A stretch of DNA of 6,541 nucleotides, taken from NCBI GenBank assembly GCA_029556045.1, contig JAKQGS010000401.1, positions 1 through 6,541 of the forward strand, given 5' to 3'. Made by a program: the position numbers and the translations under genes. Positions 1 through 5,394 of the stretch are shown piece by piece; the stretch's first letter is position 1, and every line of letters starts with the position of its first letter. The notes under the pieces are model-generated. The model saw only the letters and a list, made by a program, of their open reading frames with translations. It did no database searches and was not told where the DNA came from. Source of the DNA: Pseudomonadota bacterium (GTDB lineage Bacteria > Bdellovibrionota > Oligoflexia > Oligoflexales > Oligoflexaceae).

Positions 1-2832
1 GGATCCGCGGTTACCTTTGTAGATACCGGTCTGGCCCCTTATGTGCGCTATTATTATGCGGTTTACTCCCGCGATGCCGCCGGCAATCTGAGTGGCCCTG
101 CCACGGGCAACGGTTTTACCGCTGAGTTGCCTCGGTTTCGCGGCATTCAATATGCGGCGATGGTATCCCCCAACAAAACCATGGTGGTGGAATGGCAACC
201 CTTTAACGACGGCGTCATCAGTGCTGACAGCCTCACCTATGAACTCTATGTAGCCACCACCTCCGGTGGACAAAATTTTGCCGCTGCTCCGGCTGCCTCC
301 CAGTTGGGAGGATCCAAGATGGATTATCAATACGGGGGCAACGCTGCCACGATTTACCTGGTCCTGCGGGCTCGCAAACCCAGCGGCGAAGTGGATAACA
401 ACACCCGGGAATTTCCCCTGAGAGTCGCGGGAGGCGCTCACCATAAGATTGCCCATAGCAACCGCAGTGATGGCAACACCGCCCTTGGTCCCAGTGGTGC
501 ATATCTCAATAACGGCGCTGCCATTGCACGGGACAACTGGGGCAACGTCCTCTTTGGAGCGGACATGGGAGTGCTCAATGTCCTCTGCGCGGAGAGCACC
601 CAGGCTCCTTATTGCCTCGGCCGCACCATAAACCGCGTCTACACCATTGCGGGGACCGATGGACGGGGAAGTACGACCGCCAACATCCCTGCCGCAAGAG
701 CTACCATGGGGCAGATCGTATCTCTGGCGGTTGATGCTTATGGCAACGTCTTTGTGGGAGATGCCACCAACTTCATGGTGCGGGCTCTCTGCTTCGCTCC
801 TATCGCACCGGGATTCTGCAATGCGAAAACCCCGGGCCACCACTATGTGGTCACCGGTACCGGCTCCACCGGTGATGGCATCACCAATATTTTAGCTGGC
901 ATTTCCCAAATCGGCGCCCCCAATGCCCTGGCATTTGACTCGGCCGGGAATCTCTATATCGGAGATAGCGGATATCGTCGTCTGCGGGTGATTTGCTTTG
1001 AAGCCTCCAGCGGCCCCTGTCACGGAGAAACCATCGGCAACATCTACCGCTACGTGGGCTCCGGTGCTTTGGGAGACGGGGCAGACGATACCGTCGCCAA
1101 CACGGCGCTTGCCCTCGGCTATTTTGGCGATATGCGTTTTGACCCAGGTGATAACCTCTATTTCACCGACACCAACTATCGCCGCGTGCGGGTTATCTGT
1201 CAGAGTGTCGGCGCCAACCAGGGGTTTTGCACCGGTAAGACCGCCGGAAACCATTACCGCATCATGGGAACAGGAGCGGCGTCCAACGGTGGGGACGATG
1301 TGGTGGCAGCAACCGCTGGCATCGGGCAATCGTTTGGCATCGACATCGACTCCCAGCGCAATATCTATCTTTCGGATGTGACCTACTTCCGGATACGGGT
1401 GATCTGCCAAAGCAATAGTGGCAGCGGTTATTGCAGCGATAAGGTGATTGGCAATGCCTATCACTATGCAGGCACGGGCGTGAGCACCACCGGTGGTACC
1501 GATGGCACACACCGAGCCCTGGCGGGTGTTGGTGATCCCCGTGGTATCGTTTTTGACGGATCCGACAACCTATTGGTGGTGGACTCCCGTTTCAAATACC
1601 TGCGTCTGCTCTGCGGGGATGCGGGGAGTTCCGGATTGTGCAGCGACAAAACACCATCCTATCATTACCTTCATATCGGTACCGGCAAAAGCACAGCCGG
1701 GGCAGAATACGTTCACTCTCTCTATAGCGCGGTGGGAAGCATGACCGGCGTCGCCATTGATCCCCATGGCAACATCTATCTGGCGGATAACGTCAACTTT
1801 CGACTGCGGGTCATCTGCTACAATCTCGATGCCTATCCCTGCCAAGGGAAAACGTTTGCCTATTCTTATTTTGTTGCCGGCACCGGGGTAACCGGCGATG
1901 GGACGGACGGTAGCGCCGTGATCCGTGCCATCGGGGCCGTGTTTGGCATCGCCAGCGACAGCCAGGGCAATATCTATATGGGGGATACCACGAATCGCCG
2001 CGTTCGCGTCCTTTGTCAAGACACCAGTTTTGGCTTCTGCAACGGCAAATCCCGCGGTTATACCTATCGCATCGCCGGTACCGGTCCGGCGGGAACCGAT
2101 GGTGGGTCCGACGCGGTTGCGGCATCCACCGGGATGGGGATGCCTTACGATCTGGCAGTAGACAGTTACGGCAATATTTTTGCTGCCGATAACAACCATC
2201 GCCGCATTCGGGGGATATGTGTGAGTACCTCCGGTTACTGCGCGGGGAAAACCATTGGCAATGTCTACCACGTGGCAGGAACCGGCACCAGTGGCGACGG
2301 GGCGGATAACAGCGTCGCTACCGCCACCGATATGGGAAGCGTAACGGCCATCGCCTTGGATGCCCATGAAAATGTCTACCTGGCGGACGCTTTATTCCGT
2401 ATCCGTGTCGTATGCAATAATACCAGTGGCGGCTTCTGCTCCGGTAAAACCGCAGGCAATGTTTATCGCTATGCAGGCACTGGCGTCACGGGGAACGGGG
2501 CCGATAATACGGTTGCCGCCTCATCCGCCATCGGCAGCACCCTGGCTCTGGCCTTTGACCCGCAGCAAAACCTCTATCTGGTGGATGCCACCAACTTTTA
2601 TATCCGGGCCATCTGCCAAACCGTCGACAGCGGGGGGTTCTGCCAGGACAAAACCGCAGGCAATTCCTACCGCATGTTTGGAACCGGAGCCAACCAGGAG
2701 GGGGAATCCAATCTGCTGGGTTCCGCCGTCAACCTGGGAGCCGGCGGCAATGGCGGTTTGAAATTCACCGCCGCCGGTCATCTTTTGCGGGCTGATGCAT
2801 ACAACTCTCTGCGTATCTTCTATAAGCCATGA
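1..2832 (+). CDS. Large secreted FN3 / NHL-repeat beta-propeller protein, 5'-partial
   Basis: The frame is open from base 1 and ends at TGA 2830-2832, so 943 C-terminal residues are visible and the true start and any signal peptide lie upstream. The first ~33 residues are the last strands of a fibronectin type III domain (DTGLAPYVRYYYAVYSRDAA then GNLSG). A second FN3-like beta domain spans about nt 140-430. From nt 436 to the end run twelve NHL-like units of 55-70 residues, with a core such as AIALDxxGNIYxADxxxxRIRVIC followed by GFC.GKTxGNxYR.AGTG. Each of the first eleven units has one cysteine pair, and I count 22 cysteines, all in these pairs. NHL repeats form beta-propellers used for protein or ligand binding, and FN3 domains are common in extracellular proteins. 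I infer a surface or secreted adhesin- or scaffold-like protein with two stacked six-bladed propellers. No enzymatic motif is visible. The gene is followed by a dyad at 2851-2873. The exact role and ligand are unknown. Confidence 0.85.
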   Translation, partial: GSAVTFVDTGLAPYVRYYYAVYSRDAAGNLSGPATGNGFTAELPRFRGIQYAAMVSPNKTMVVEWQPFNDGVISADSLTYELYVATTSGGQNFAAAPAASQLGGSKMDYQYGGNAATIYLVLRARKPSGEVDNNTREFPLRVAGGAHHKIAHSNRSDGNTALGPSGAYLNNGAAIARDNWGNVLFGADMGVLNVLCAESTQAPYCLGRTINRVYTIAGTDGRGSTTANIPAARATMGQIVSLAVDAYGNVFVGDATNFMVRALCFAPIAPGFCNAKTPGHHYVVTGTGSTGDGITNILAGISQIGAPNALAFDSAGNLYIGDSGYRRLRVICFEASSGPCHGETIGNIYRYVGSGALGDGADDTVANTALALGYFGDMRFDPGDNLYFTDTNYRRVRVICQSVGANQGFCTGKTAGNHYRIMGTGAASNGGDDVVAATAGIGQSFGIDIDSQRNIYLSDVTYFRIRVICQSNSGSGYCSDKVIGNAYHYAGTGVSTTGGTDGTHRALAGVGDPRGIVFDGSDNLLVVDSRFKYLRLLCGDAGSSGLCSDKTPSYHYLHIGTGKSTAGAEYVHSLYSAVGSMTGVAIDPHGNIYLADNVNFRLRVICYNLDAYPCQGKTFAYSYFVAGTGVTGDGTDGSAVIRAIGAVFGIASDSQGNIYMGDTTNRRVRVLCQDTSFGFCNGKSRGYTYRIAGTGPAGTDGGSDAVAASTGMGMPYDLAVDSYGNIFAADNNHRRIRGICVSTSGYCAGKTIGNVYHVAGTGTSGDGADNSVATATDMGSVTAIALDAHENVYLADALFRIRVVCNNTSGGFCSGKTAGNVYRYAGTGVTGNGADNTVAASSAIGSTLALAFDPQQNLYLVDATNFYIRAICQTVDSGGFCQDKTAGNSYRMFGTGANQEGESNLLGSAVNLGAGGNGGLKFTAAGHLLRADAYNSLRIFYKP
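436..2829 (+). repeat. Twelve tandem NHL-like units (coding repeat)
   Basis: Unit starts, taken at the conserved aromatic strand (xYRxAGTG), are nt 436, 634, 841, 1042, 1252, 1456, 1663, 1864, 2062, 2263, 2461 and 2665. Lengths are 66, 69, 67, 70, 68, 69, 67, 66, 67, 66, 68 and 55 codons. The protein pattern is well kept (GTG...GDGADN, then GNIYxxD, R(I/V)RV(I/L)C, GxC.GKT.GN), while synonymous positions differ widely between units. This indicates old duplications under selection rather than recent DNA-level amplification. Unit 1 is degenerate at its start, and unit 12 is short and lacks the cysteines. Confidence 0.85.
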
Positions 2833-2850
2833 TCGTTTGGCTGTGACCAA

Positions 2851-2873
2851 AGGGCAGTCAGTTTGACAGCCCT
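2851..2873. promoter_or_regulatory. 23-nt dyad: possible upstream activator site or terminator stem
   Basis: The arms AGGGC/GCCCT (2851-2855 and 2869-2873) and GTCA/TGAC (2857-2860 and 2864-2867) flank a GTT centre, with one A-A mismatch. It lies 18 nt after the stop of the NHL gene, so as RNA it could be a terminator stem, but no T-run follows. Its centre is about 118 nt upstream of the predicted sigma-54 start site, the usual distance for a bacterial enhancer-binding-protein site. An overlapping alternative pairing joins GGCTGT (2839-2844) to ACAGCC (2866-2871). The structure is seen directly; the role is inferred. Confidence 0.5.
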
Positions 2874-2952
2874 GTCCAGTACATCTCCAGTCCCCACAAA
2901 AACACCAAAAATACAACTCCCCTTAATTATTGAATTTTCAAAGACCCCTCGT

Positions 2953-2969
2953 TTGGCAAGGCTCTTGCA
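2953..2969 (+). promoter_or_regulatory. Sigma-54 (RpoN) -24/-12 promoter
   Basis: TTGGCAAGGCTCTTGCA matches the consensus YTGGCACGRNNNTTGCW at every defined position but one (A for C after TGGCA). The -24 GG (2955-2956) and -12 GC (2967-2968) are separated by the required 10 nt. The expected transcription start is near 2980, giving a leader of about 46 nt before the lipoprotein ATG. Sigma-54 promoters need an ATP-hydrolysing enhancer-binding protein, so the downstream gene is probably under on/off signal control. Confidence 0.75.
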
Positions 2970-3013
2970 AAATCCCTAACTGCACCGCTGATAACGAATG
3001 CCTCACGGCCAAA

Positions 3014-3018
3014 AGGAG
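3014..3018 (+). promoter_or_regulatory. Shine-Dalgarno that fixes the lipoprotein start
   Basis: AGGAG inside AAAAGGAGAGAG sits 7 nt before ATG 3026. This selects 3026 over an upstream in-frame extension beginning near 2930, which would overlap the sigma-54 promoter and bury the signal peptide 32 residues inside the protein. Confidence 0.85.
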
Positions 3019-3025
3019 AGAGTCC

Positions 3026-3463
3026 ATGAAAAGCTTCGGATTGCTACGTTCCACCATCAAAATGATCACCCTAGCGGCATCATTGACCCTGTTTGTCGGC
3101 TGTGGCAACGACAGCGTCCGCTCAGAAAAAGAAACTTTCCGCGGCTCAACACAACGTGCCCAACTGGGTGGTGTTGTGGACGGTAAAGACGCCAAAGGCA
3201 AAGGTAAGGACGTTACCGTAGAGACCGACAATACCAATAGCAGCGGCAATACTGACATTCTAACGGGCCAAACCAATGGCAGCACCAGCATTGATACCGG
3301 CAAGGACCTCGATACGCCAAGCTTTGATCCTAATCCCTGCGATGATTGCCAGGCGAAATGTGACGCCGCATTCAAATACAAATGCGCCACCAAGTACAAT
3401 ATGTGCCATACCCTATGCAAAGAGAACTATCCTGTTTGTAAGGAAGTTCCACTGGTTCAGTGA
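3026..3463 (+). CDS. Small lipoprotein with cysteine-rich C-terminus (unknown function)
   Basis: The product is 145 residues. Residues 1-25 form a lipoprotein signal peptide: basic start MKSFGLLRSTIK, hydrophobic core, then lipobox LFVG before Cys26, which would be lipidated after signal peptidase II cleavage. Residues ~27-100 are a hydrophilic Gly/Lys/Asn/Thr/Asp-rich stretch that is probably an unstructured tether. Residues 105-138 hold seven cysteines (105, 108, 112, 120, 127, 131, 138). They include a twin CX3C arrangement (108/112 and 127/131, 14 residues apart) in helix-prone sequence, suggesting a disulfide-linked helical hairpin. I do not recognise the family. The gene stands alone: sigma-54 promoter and strong SD upstream, hairpin terminator 17 nt downstream. 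It is likely exposed in the periplasm or on the cell surface. Asp27 is absent (Gly27), so the inner-membrane retention signal known from enterobacteria is not present. Confidence 0.85.
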   Translation: MKSFGLLRSTIKMITLAASLTLFVGCGNDSVRSEKETFRGSTQRAQLGGVVDGKDAKGKGKDVTVETDNTNSSGNTDILTGQTNGSTSIDTGKDLDTPSFDPNPCDDCQAKCDAAFKYKCATKYNMCHTLCKENYPVCKEVPLVQ

Positions 3464-3479
3464 TCCAACGACTCAACAT

Positions 3480-3516
3480 AAAAGCCTCCTACCTTTATAC
3501 AAGGGGGAGGCTTTTT
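3480..3516. terminator. Strong intrinsic terminator, probably bidirectional
   Basis: A 10-bp stem pairs AAAAGCCTCC (3480-3489) with GGAGGCTTTT (3506-3515). An inner CCTT/AAGG stem (3492-3495 and 3501-3504) has a 5-nt loop, and a T-run follows on the + strand. On the - strand the stem also ends in a short T-run. It lies 17 nt past the lipoprotein stop and 28 nt past the stop of the convergent gene, so it can serve both. Confidence 0.9.
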
Positions 3517-3543
3517 GACGTTTGGCGTTCGATGTGCAGAAAC

Positions 3544-4035
3544 TTAGTTGTCCATACCCATAGTATGAGTTTTCGGACAGTAGGTCGCGACAAGGTCGCT
3601 CAGCATCTGAGCAGCGGGTCCTTGACGTACCTGGCTCGGACTACCGCAACCGCCGGTGGAGAAAATCACGACTCTCTTAACGGCGTCGTTGGGCAGAACG
3701 CGTGCAGCGCTGATGACTGAACCAGGGCCGTCGCAAAGGTTGTTGGGGGTTTCTTCCAATTCTTCCTTGTCAGCTTTATCAACAATATTCAGAACGCTTG
3801 GAGATAGGGTGATCGGGGTCGTTTCGGTCAGAGTGAATCCAATATCTTCACTAGCACCAAACGTGCGATGGATCACGACTTTGTCCATATAAACTTCGCA
3901 GCGTTCATAACGGGCATATTCCGCCATTGTGTAACCGGAAGCGTTCACTTTGGTTACCACAGGGGCCATGCTCAGGGCGAAAGCGGAGGAAGCACACAAC
4001 GATGTAAAGATCAGAGCAGCGATTTTGGTTTTCAT
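3544..4035 (-). CDS. Small Sec-secreted protein of unknown function
   Basis: The product is 163 residues from the ATG at 4035. It begins with a classical signal peptide (MKTKIAALIFTSLCASSAFA) with a likely signal peptidase I site after Ala20 (A-F-A, then LS). The mature part is about 143 residues with four cysteines (46, 101, 130, 153), enough for two disulfides. It mixes beta-like stretches (CEVYMDKVVIHRTF, DIGFTLTETTPITL) with an acidic segment (DKADKEELEET) and ends in GGCGSP...LVATYCPKT. I recognise no family motif or catalytic pattern. An in-frame ATG at 4044 would add three residues, but AAAGGA (4050-4045) directly abuts it, while the spacing to 4035 is 9 nt, so 4035 is preferred. The gene is convergent with the lipoprotein and lies downstream of the LRR gene on the same strand. 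I found no convincing promoter in 4036-4161. Confidence 0.8.
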   Translation of the reverse strand: MKTKIAALIFTSLCASSAFALSMAPVVTKVNASGYTMAEYARYERCEVYMDKVVIHRTFGASEDIGFTLTETTPITLSPSVLNIVDKADKEELEETPNNLCDGPGSVISAARVLPNDAVKRVVIFSTGGCGSPSQVRQGPAAQMLSDLVATYCPKTHTMGMDN

Positions 4036-4044
4036 AGATTTCAT

Positions 4045-4050
4045 TCCTTT
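4045..4050 (-). promoter_or_regulatory. Shine-Dalgarno that fixes the start of the 163-residue protein
   Basis: AAAGGA on the - strand is 9 nt before the ATG at 4035 but 0 nt before the alternative ATG at 4044. Spacing therefore favours the inner start, which also leaves a cleaner signal peptide. Confidence 0.65.
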
Positions 4051-4161
4051 TCAGAGTTTCTGAGTTTTTTGGGTGCCGAGGCATCTTCGTTTGACAAGCC
4101 CGGTATATCCCGCCTACAGGGGATTGGGAAGACTTGACCAGCCAGTTAATGCCAACAGGTG

Positions 4162-5124
4162 TTAAAACCCACAGATGGTCTTTTCAGGATCAGGAACGGG
4201 ACAGGATTTATTGGGTAAATTGTTCAGGCTTAAGTCCAGTTTCTGCAGATTCACCAATGTCCCTAAGGGGCTGACATCCGATAGTTTGTTCCAGCGTAAC
4301 GATAGTTCTCTTAAATTTTTCAGCACCGAAAGTGGTGTCAAATCCTGAACCAGGTTCACTGCCAAATCCAGGGATTCCAGGTTTGTCAGCGATGAAAGAG
4401 CCGAAATGTCTTCGATCTTTCCGTTACGCAAGGCCAGCTTCTTGATGTTTTTCAGTTCGCTCAATGGCGTCAATGCCGATATTTTATAACTCTCGATGGT
4501 CAATTCGGTTATACTCGGCTGTTGATTCACCAGCTCAACGATTCGTTGCATTTGATCAACTGAGAGGGATTCCCCCACGCCCTTGCTGCGCAGGATAACT
4601 TTCTGCAATCCCTCAATCGCGGGGACAAGTCCGATTGTCGTGGCATCACCATTCAAGGTGCGACTGCGGGTGAGACGATCCTGCAGCGCCTGGCAATCGC
4701 GGGTGCCCCAATTCTTAAACAGGTCTTCCAACCCGTCCCATACGGTCCGTGGTAGATTGTAATCAAGACACCACGACGAAAATGTGTCGTGAGGCCCTGT
4801 GATCTCAGTGGCCCATTCACCTTTGGCAGGAGTCTCCGTGGAAATACCCGGTAAGGTTGTTTCCATGATTTCCCCGATCCAACCCTTATAAAAAGAGAGG
4901 GACGTGTAGAGACCCTGCCCCACCTCGCAGCGACCGCCGCTCCCAAAATCCTCATCCCGGCCATTGGCGATACCTGCAACGAACCACTGCCCATCCTGCT
5001 GCACATACATGGGGCCACCGGAATCCCCATTGCAGCTTCCGCGTCCGGTCCCACCGGAATACGCAATCAGCCCCTGGGCAAAGGCGTGATTATAGATTTT
5101 TTCCACTTTGACTTCGACGGTCAT
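4162..5124 (-). CDS. Truncated S1 (chymotrypsin-fold) serine protease fused to leucine-rich repeats; probable gene remnant
   Basis: Read from the ATG at 5124 the product is 320 residues. Residues 3-85 match the last third of an S1 protease: GTGRGSCNGDSGGP with Ser35 as catalytic serine, Cys31/Cys66 as the 191-220 disulfide, and GQGLYTSLSFYKGWI as the closing strand and helix. The residue at chymotrypsin position 189 is Gly, so trypsin-like Arg/Lys specificity is not expected. The catalytic His and Asp regions and the signal peptide are missing. Only 270 nt separate this ATG from the divergent aminopeptidase, too little for ~150 codons, and no TAAHC-like coding is visible there. Residues ~86-204 are a linker. 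Residues 205-305 are four full and one partial 22-residue leucine-rich repeats of internalin type, and a CPVPDPEKTIC tail follows. The frame opens back to a TTG at 5229, but those 35 codons are AT-rich and unlike the rest, and neither start has a good SD. The product is probably proteolytically dead; the LRR part may still be made. Confidence 0.75.
   Translation of the reverse strand: MTVEVKVEKIYNHAFAQGLIAYSGGTGRGSCNGDSGGPMYVQQDGQWFVAGIANGRDEDFGSGGRCEVGQGLYTSLSFYKGWIGEIMETTLPGISTETPAKGEWATEITGPHDTFSSWCLDYNLPRTVWDGLEDLFKNWGTRDCQALQDRLTRSRTLNGDATTIGLVPAIEGLQKVILRSKGVGESLSVDQMQRIVELVNQQPSITELTIESYKISALTPLSELKNIKKLALRNGKIEDISALSSLTNLESLDLAVNLVQDLTPLSVLKNLRELSLRWNKLSDVSPLGTLVNLQKLDLSLNNLPNKSCPVPDPEKTICGF
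4210..4512 (-). repeat. Internalin-type leucine-rich repeats (coding)
   Basis: The repeats have an exact 22-residue period with pattern LxxLxLxxNxIxDLTPLxxLxN. Units start at ITELTIES, IKKLALRN, LESLDLAV, LRELSLRW and LQKLDLSL; the last is cut off after LPN and capped by a Cys-containing tail. LRR arrays of this type form a curved protein-binding surface. Confidence 0.9.
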
Positions 5125-5204
5125 AACAAGGAAATCAATAGTAACTTTAAATGGTTGATCATTTCTTTTCCAATCCAATGAAAAACCCAATCGAAACTGT
5201 CTCT

Positions 5205-5220
5205 TATAATATAAATTATA
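5205..5220. promoter_or_regulatory. Facing -10-like boxes (possible divergent promoter)
   Basis: TATAAT at 5205-5210 (+) and its mirror ATTATA at 5215-5220 give a perfect -10 hexamer on each strand. No TTGACA-like -35 is found at 16-18 nt on either side, so this is only a candidate. A + strand transcript would carry a leader of about 180 nt before the aminopeptidase. Confidence 0.3.
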
Positions 5221-5243
5221 CAGCTTCAATAAATATTATGACT

Positions 5244-5255
5244 TTGTATATACAA
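5244..5255. promoter_or_regulatory. 12-nt perfect palindrome, possible operator
   Basis: TTGTATATACAA is its own reverse complement and lies in the divergent spacer, 34 nt past the -10-like box. It could be a dimeric regulator site. In AT-rich DNA a chance palindrome is also plausible. Confidence 0.25.
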
Positions 5256-5394
5256 TTTTATAGCCCCACCACAGATAAACCAAGCTGGGACGGCGGATCA
5301 CTGCCGGACGACGCTAAACGATTGAAGACCTCAATAAAAACAGGCTACAAAAGAATATGCAGCAACCACCATTCCCGCGAGGTCCCGAATCCCC

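Larger units (their letters stand above)
5125..5394. other. AT-rich divergent intergenic region
   Basis: This spacer separates the LRR/protease remnant from the aminopeptidase. About 5195-5262 is markedly AT-rich against GC-rich neighbours. It holds an inverted pair TATAAT-N4-ATTATA (5205-5220) and a 12-nt palindrome (5244-5255). The part from 5125 to 5229 is open in the - strand frame but does not look like protease. I see no hairpin terminator and no RNA gene here. Confidence 0.6.

Noticed and set aside
1..6. Window starts exactly at GGATCC (BamHI site)
   Set aside because: It could hint at a cloned fragment end, but the frame reads through it as normal FN3 sequence and other GGATCC sites occur inside the window uncut.
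892..2367. Long open frames on the - strand (892-1512 and 1570-2367) inside the NHL gene
   Set aside because: They mirror the repeated codons of the + strand gene, give no signal peptide or known domain, and lie opposite a clearly conserved repeat protein.
436..2829. CRISPR-like or non-coding tandem repeat
   Set aside because: The periodicity is at protein level, units vary by 3-nt multiples, and DNA identity between units is low.
2922..2941. AT-rich stretch resembling an IHF site before the sigma-54 promoter
   Set aside because: It differs from the IHF consensus at more than one key position, and it lies only ~12 nt before the -24 element, too close for the usual bending role.
2930..3025. 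In-frame N-terminal extension of the lipoprotein
   Set aside because: It would place the signal peptide internally and overlap the sigma-54 promoter; the strong SD points to 3026.
4051..4070. Short hairpin TCAGA-GTT-TCTGA followed by a T-run on the + strand
   Set aside because: The stem is only 5 bp and AT-rich, no + strand gene precedes it, and it sits in the leader of a - strand gene, so it is probably chance.
4036..4161. Possible sigma-70 promoter or terminator between the two - strand genes
   Set aside because: TTGTCA and TATACC-like hexamers occur but not at 16-18 nt spacing, and no stem with a T-run follows the LRR gene stop.
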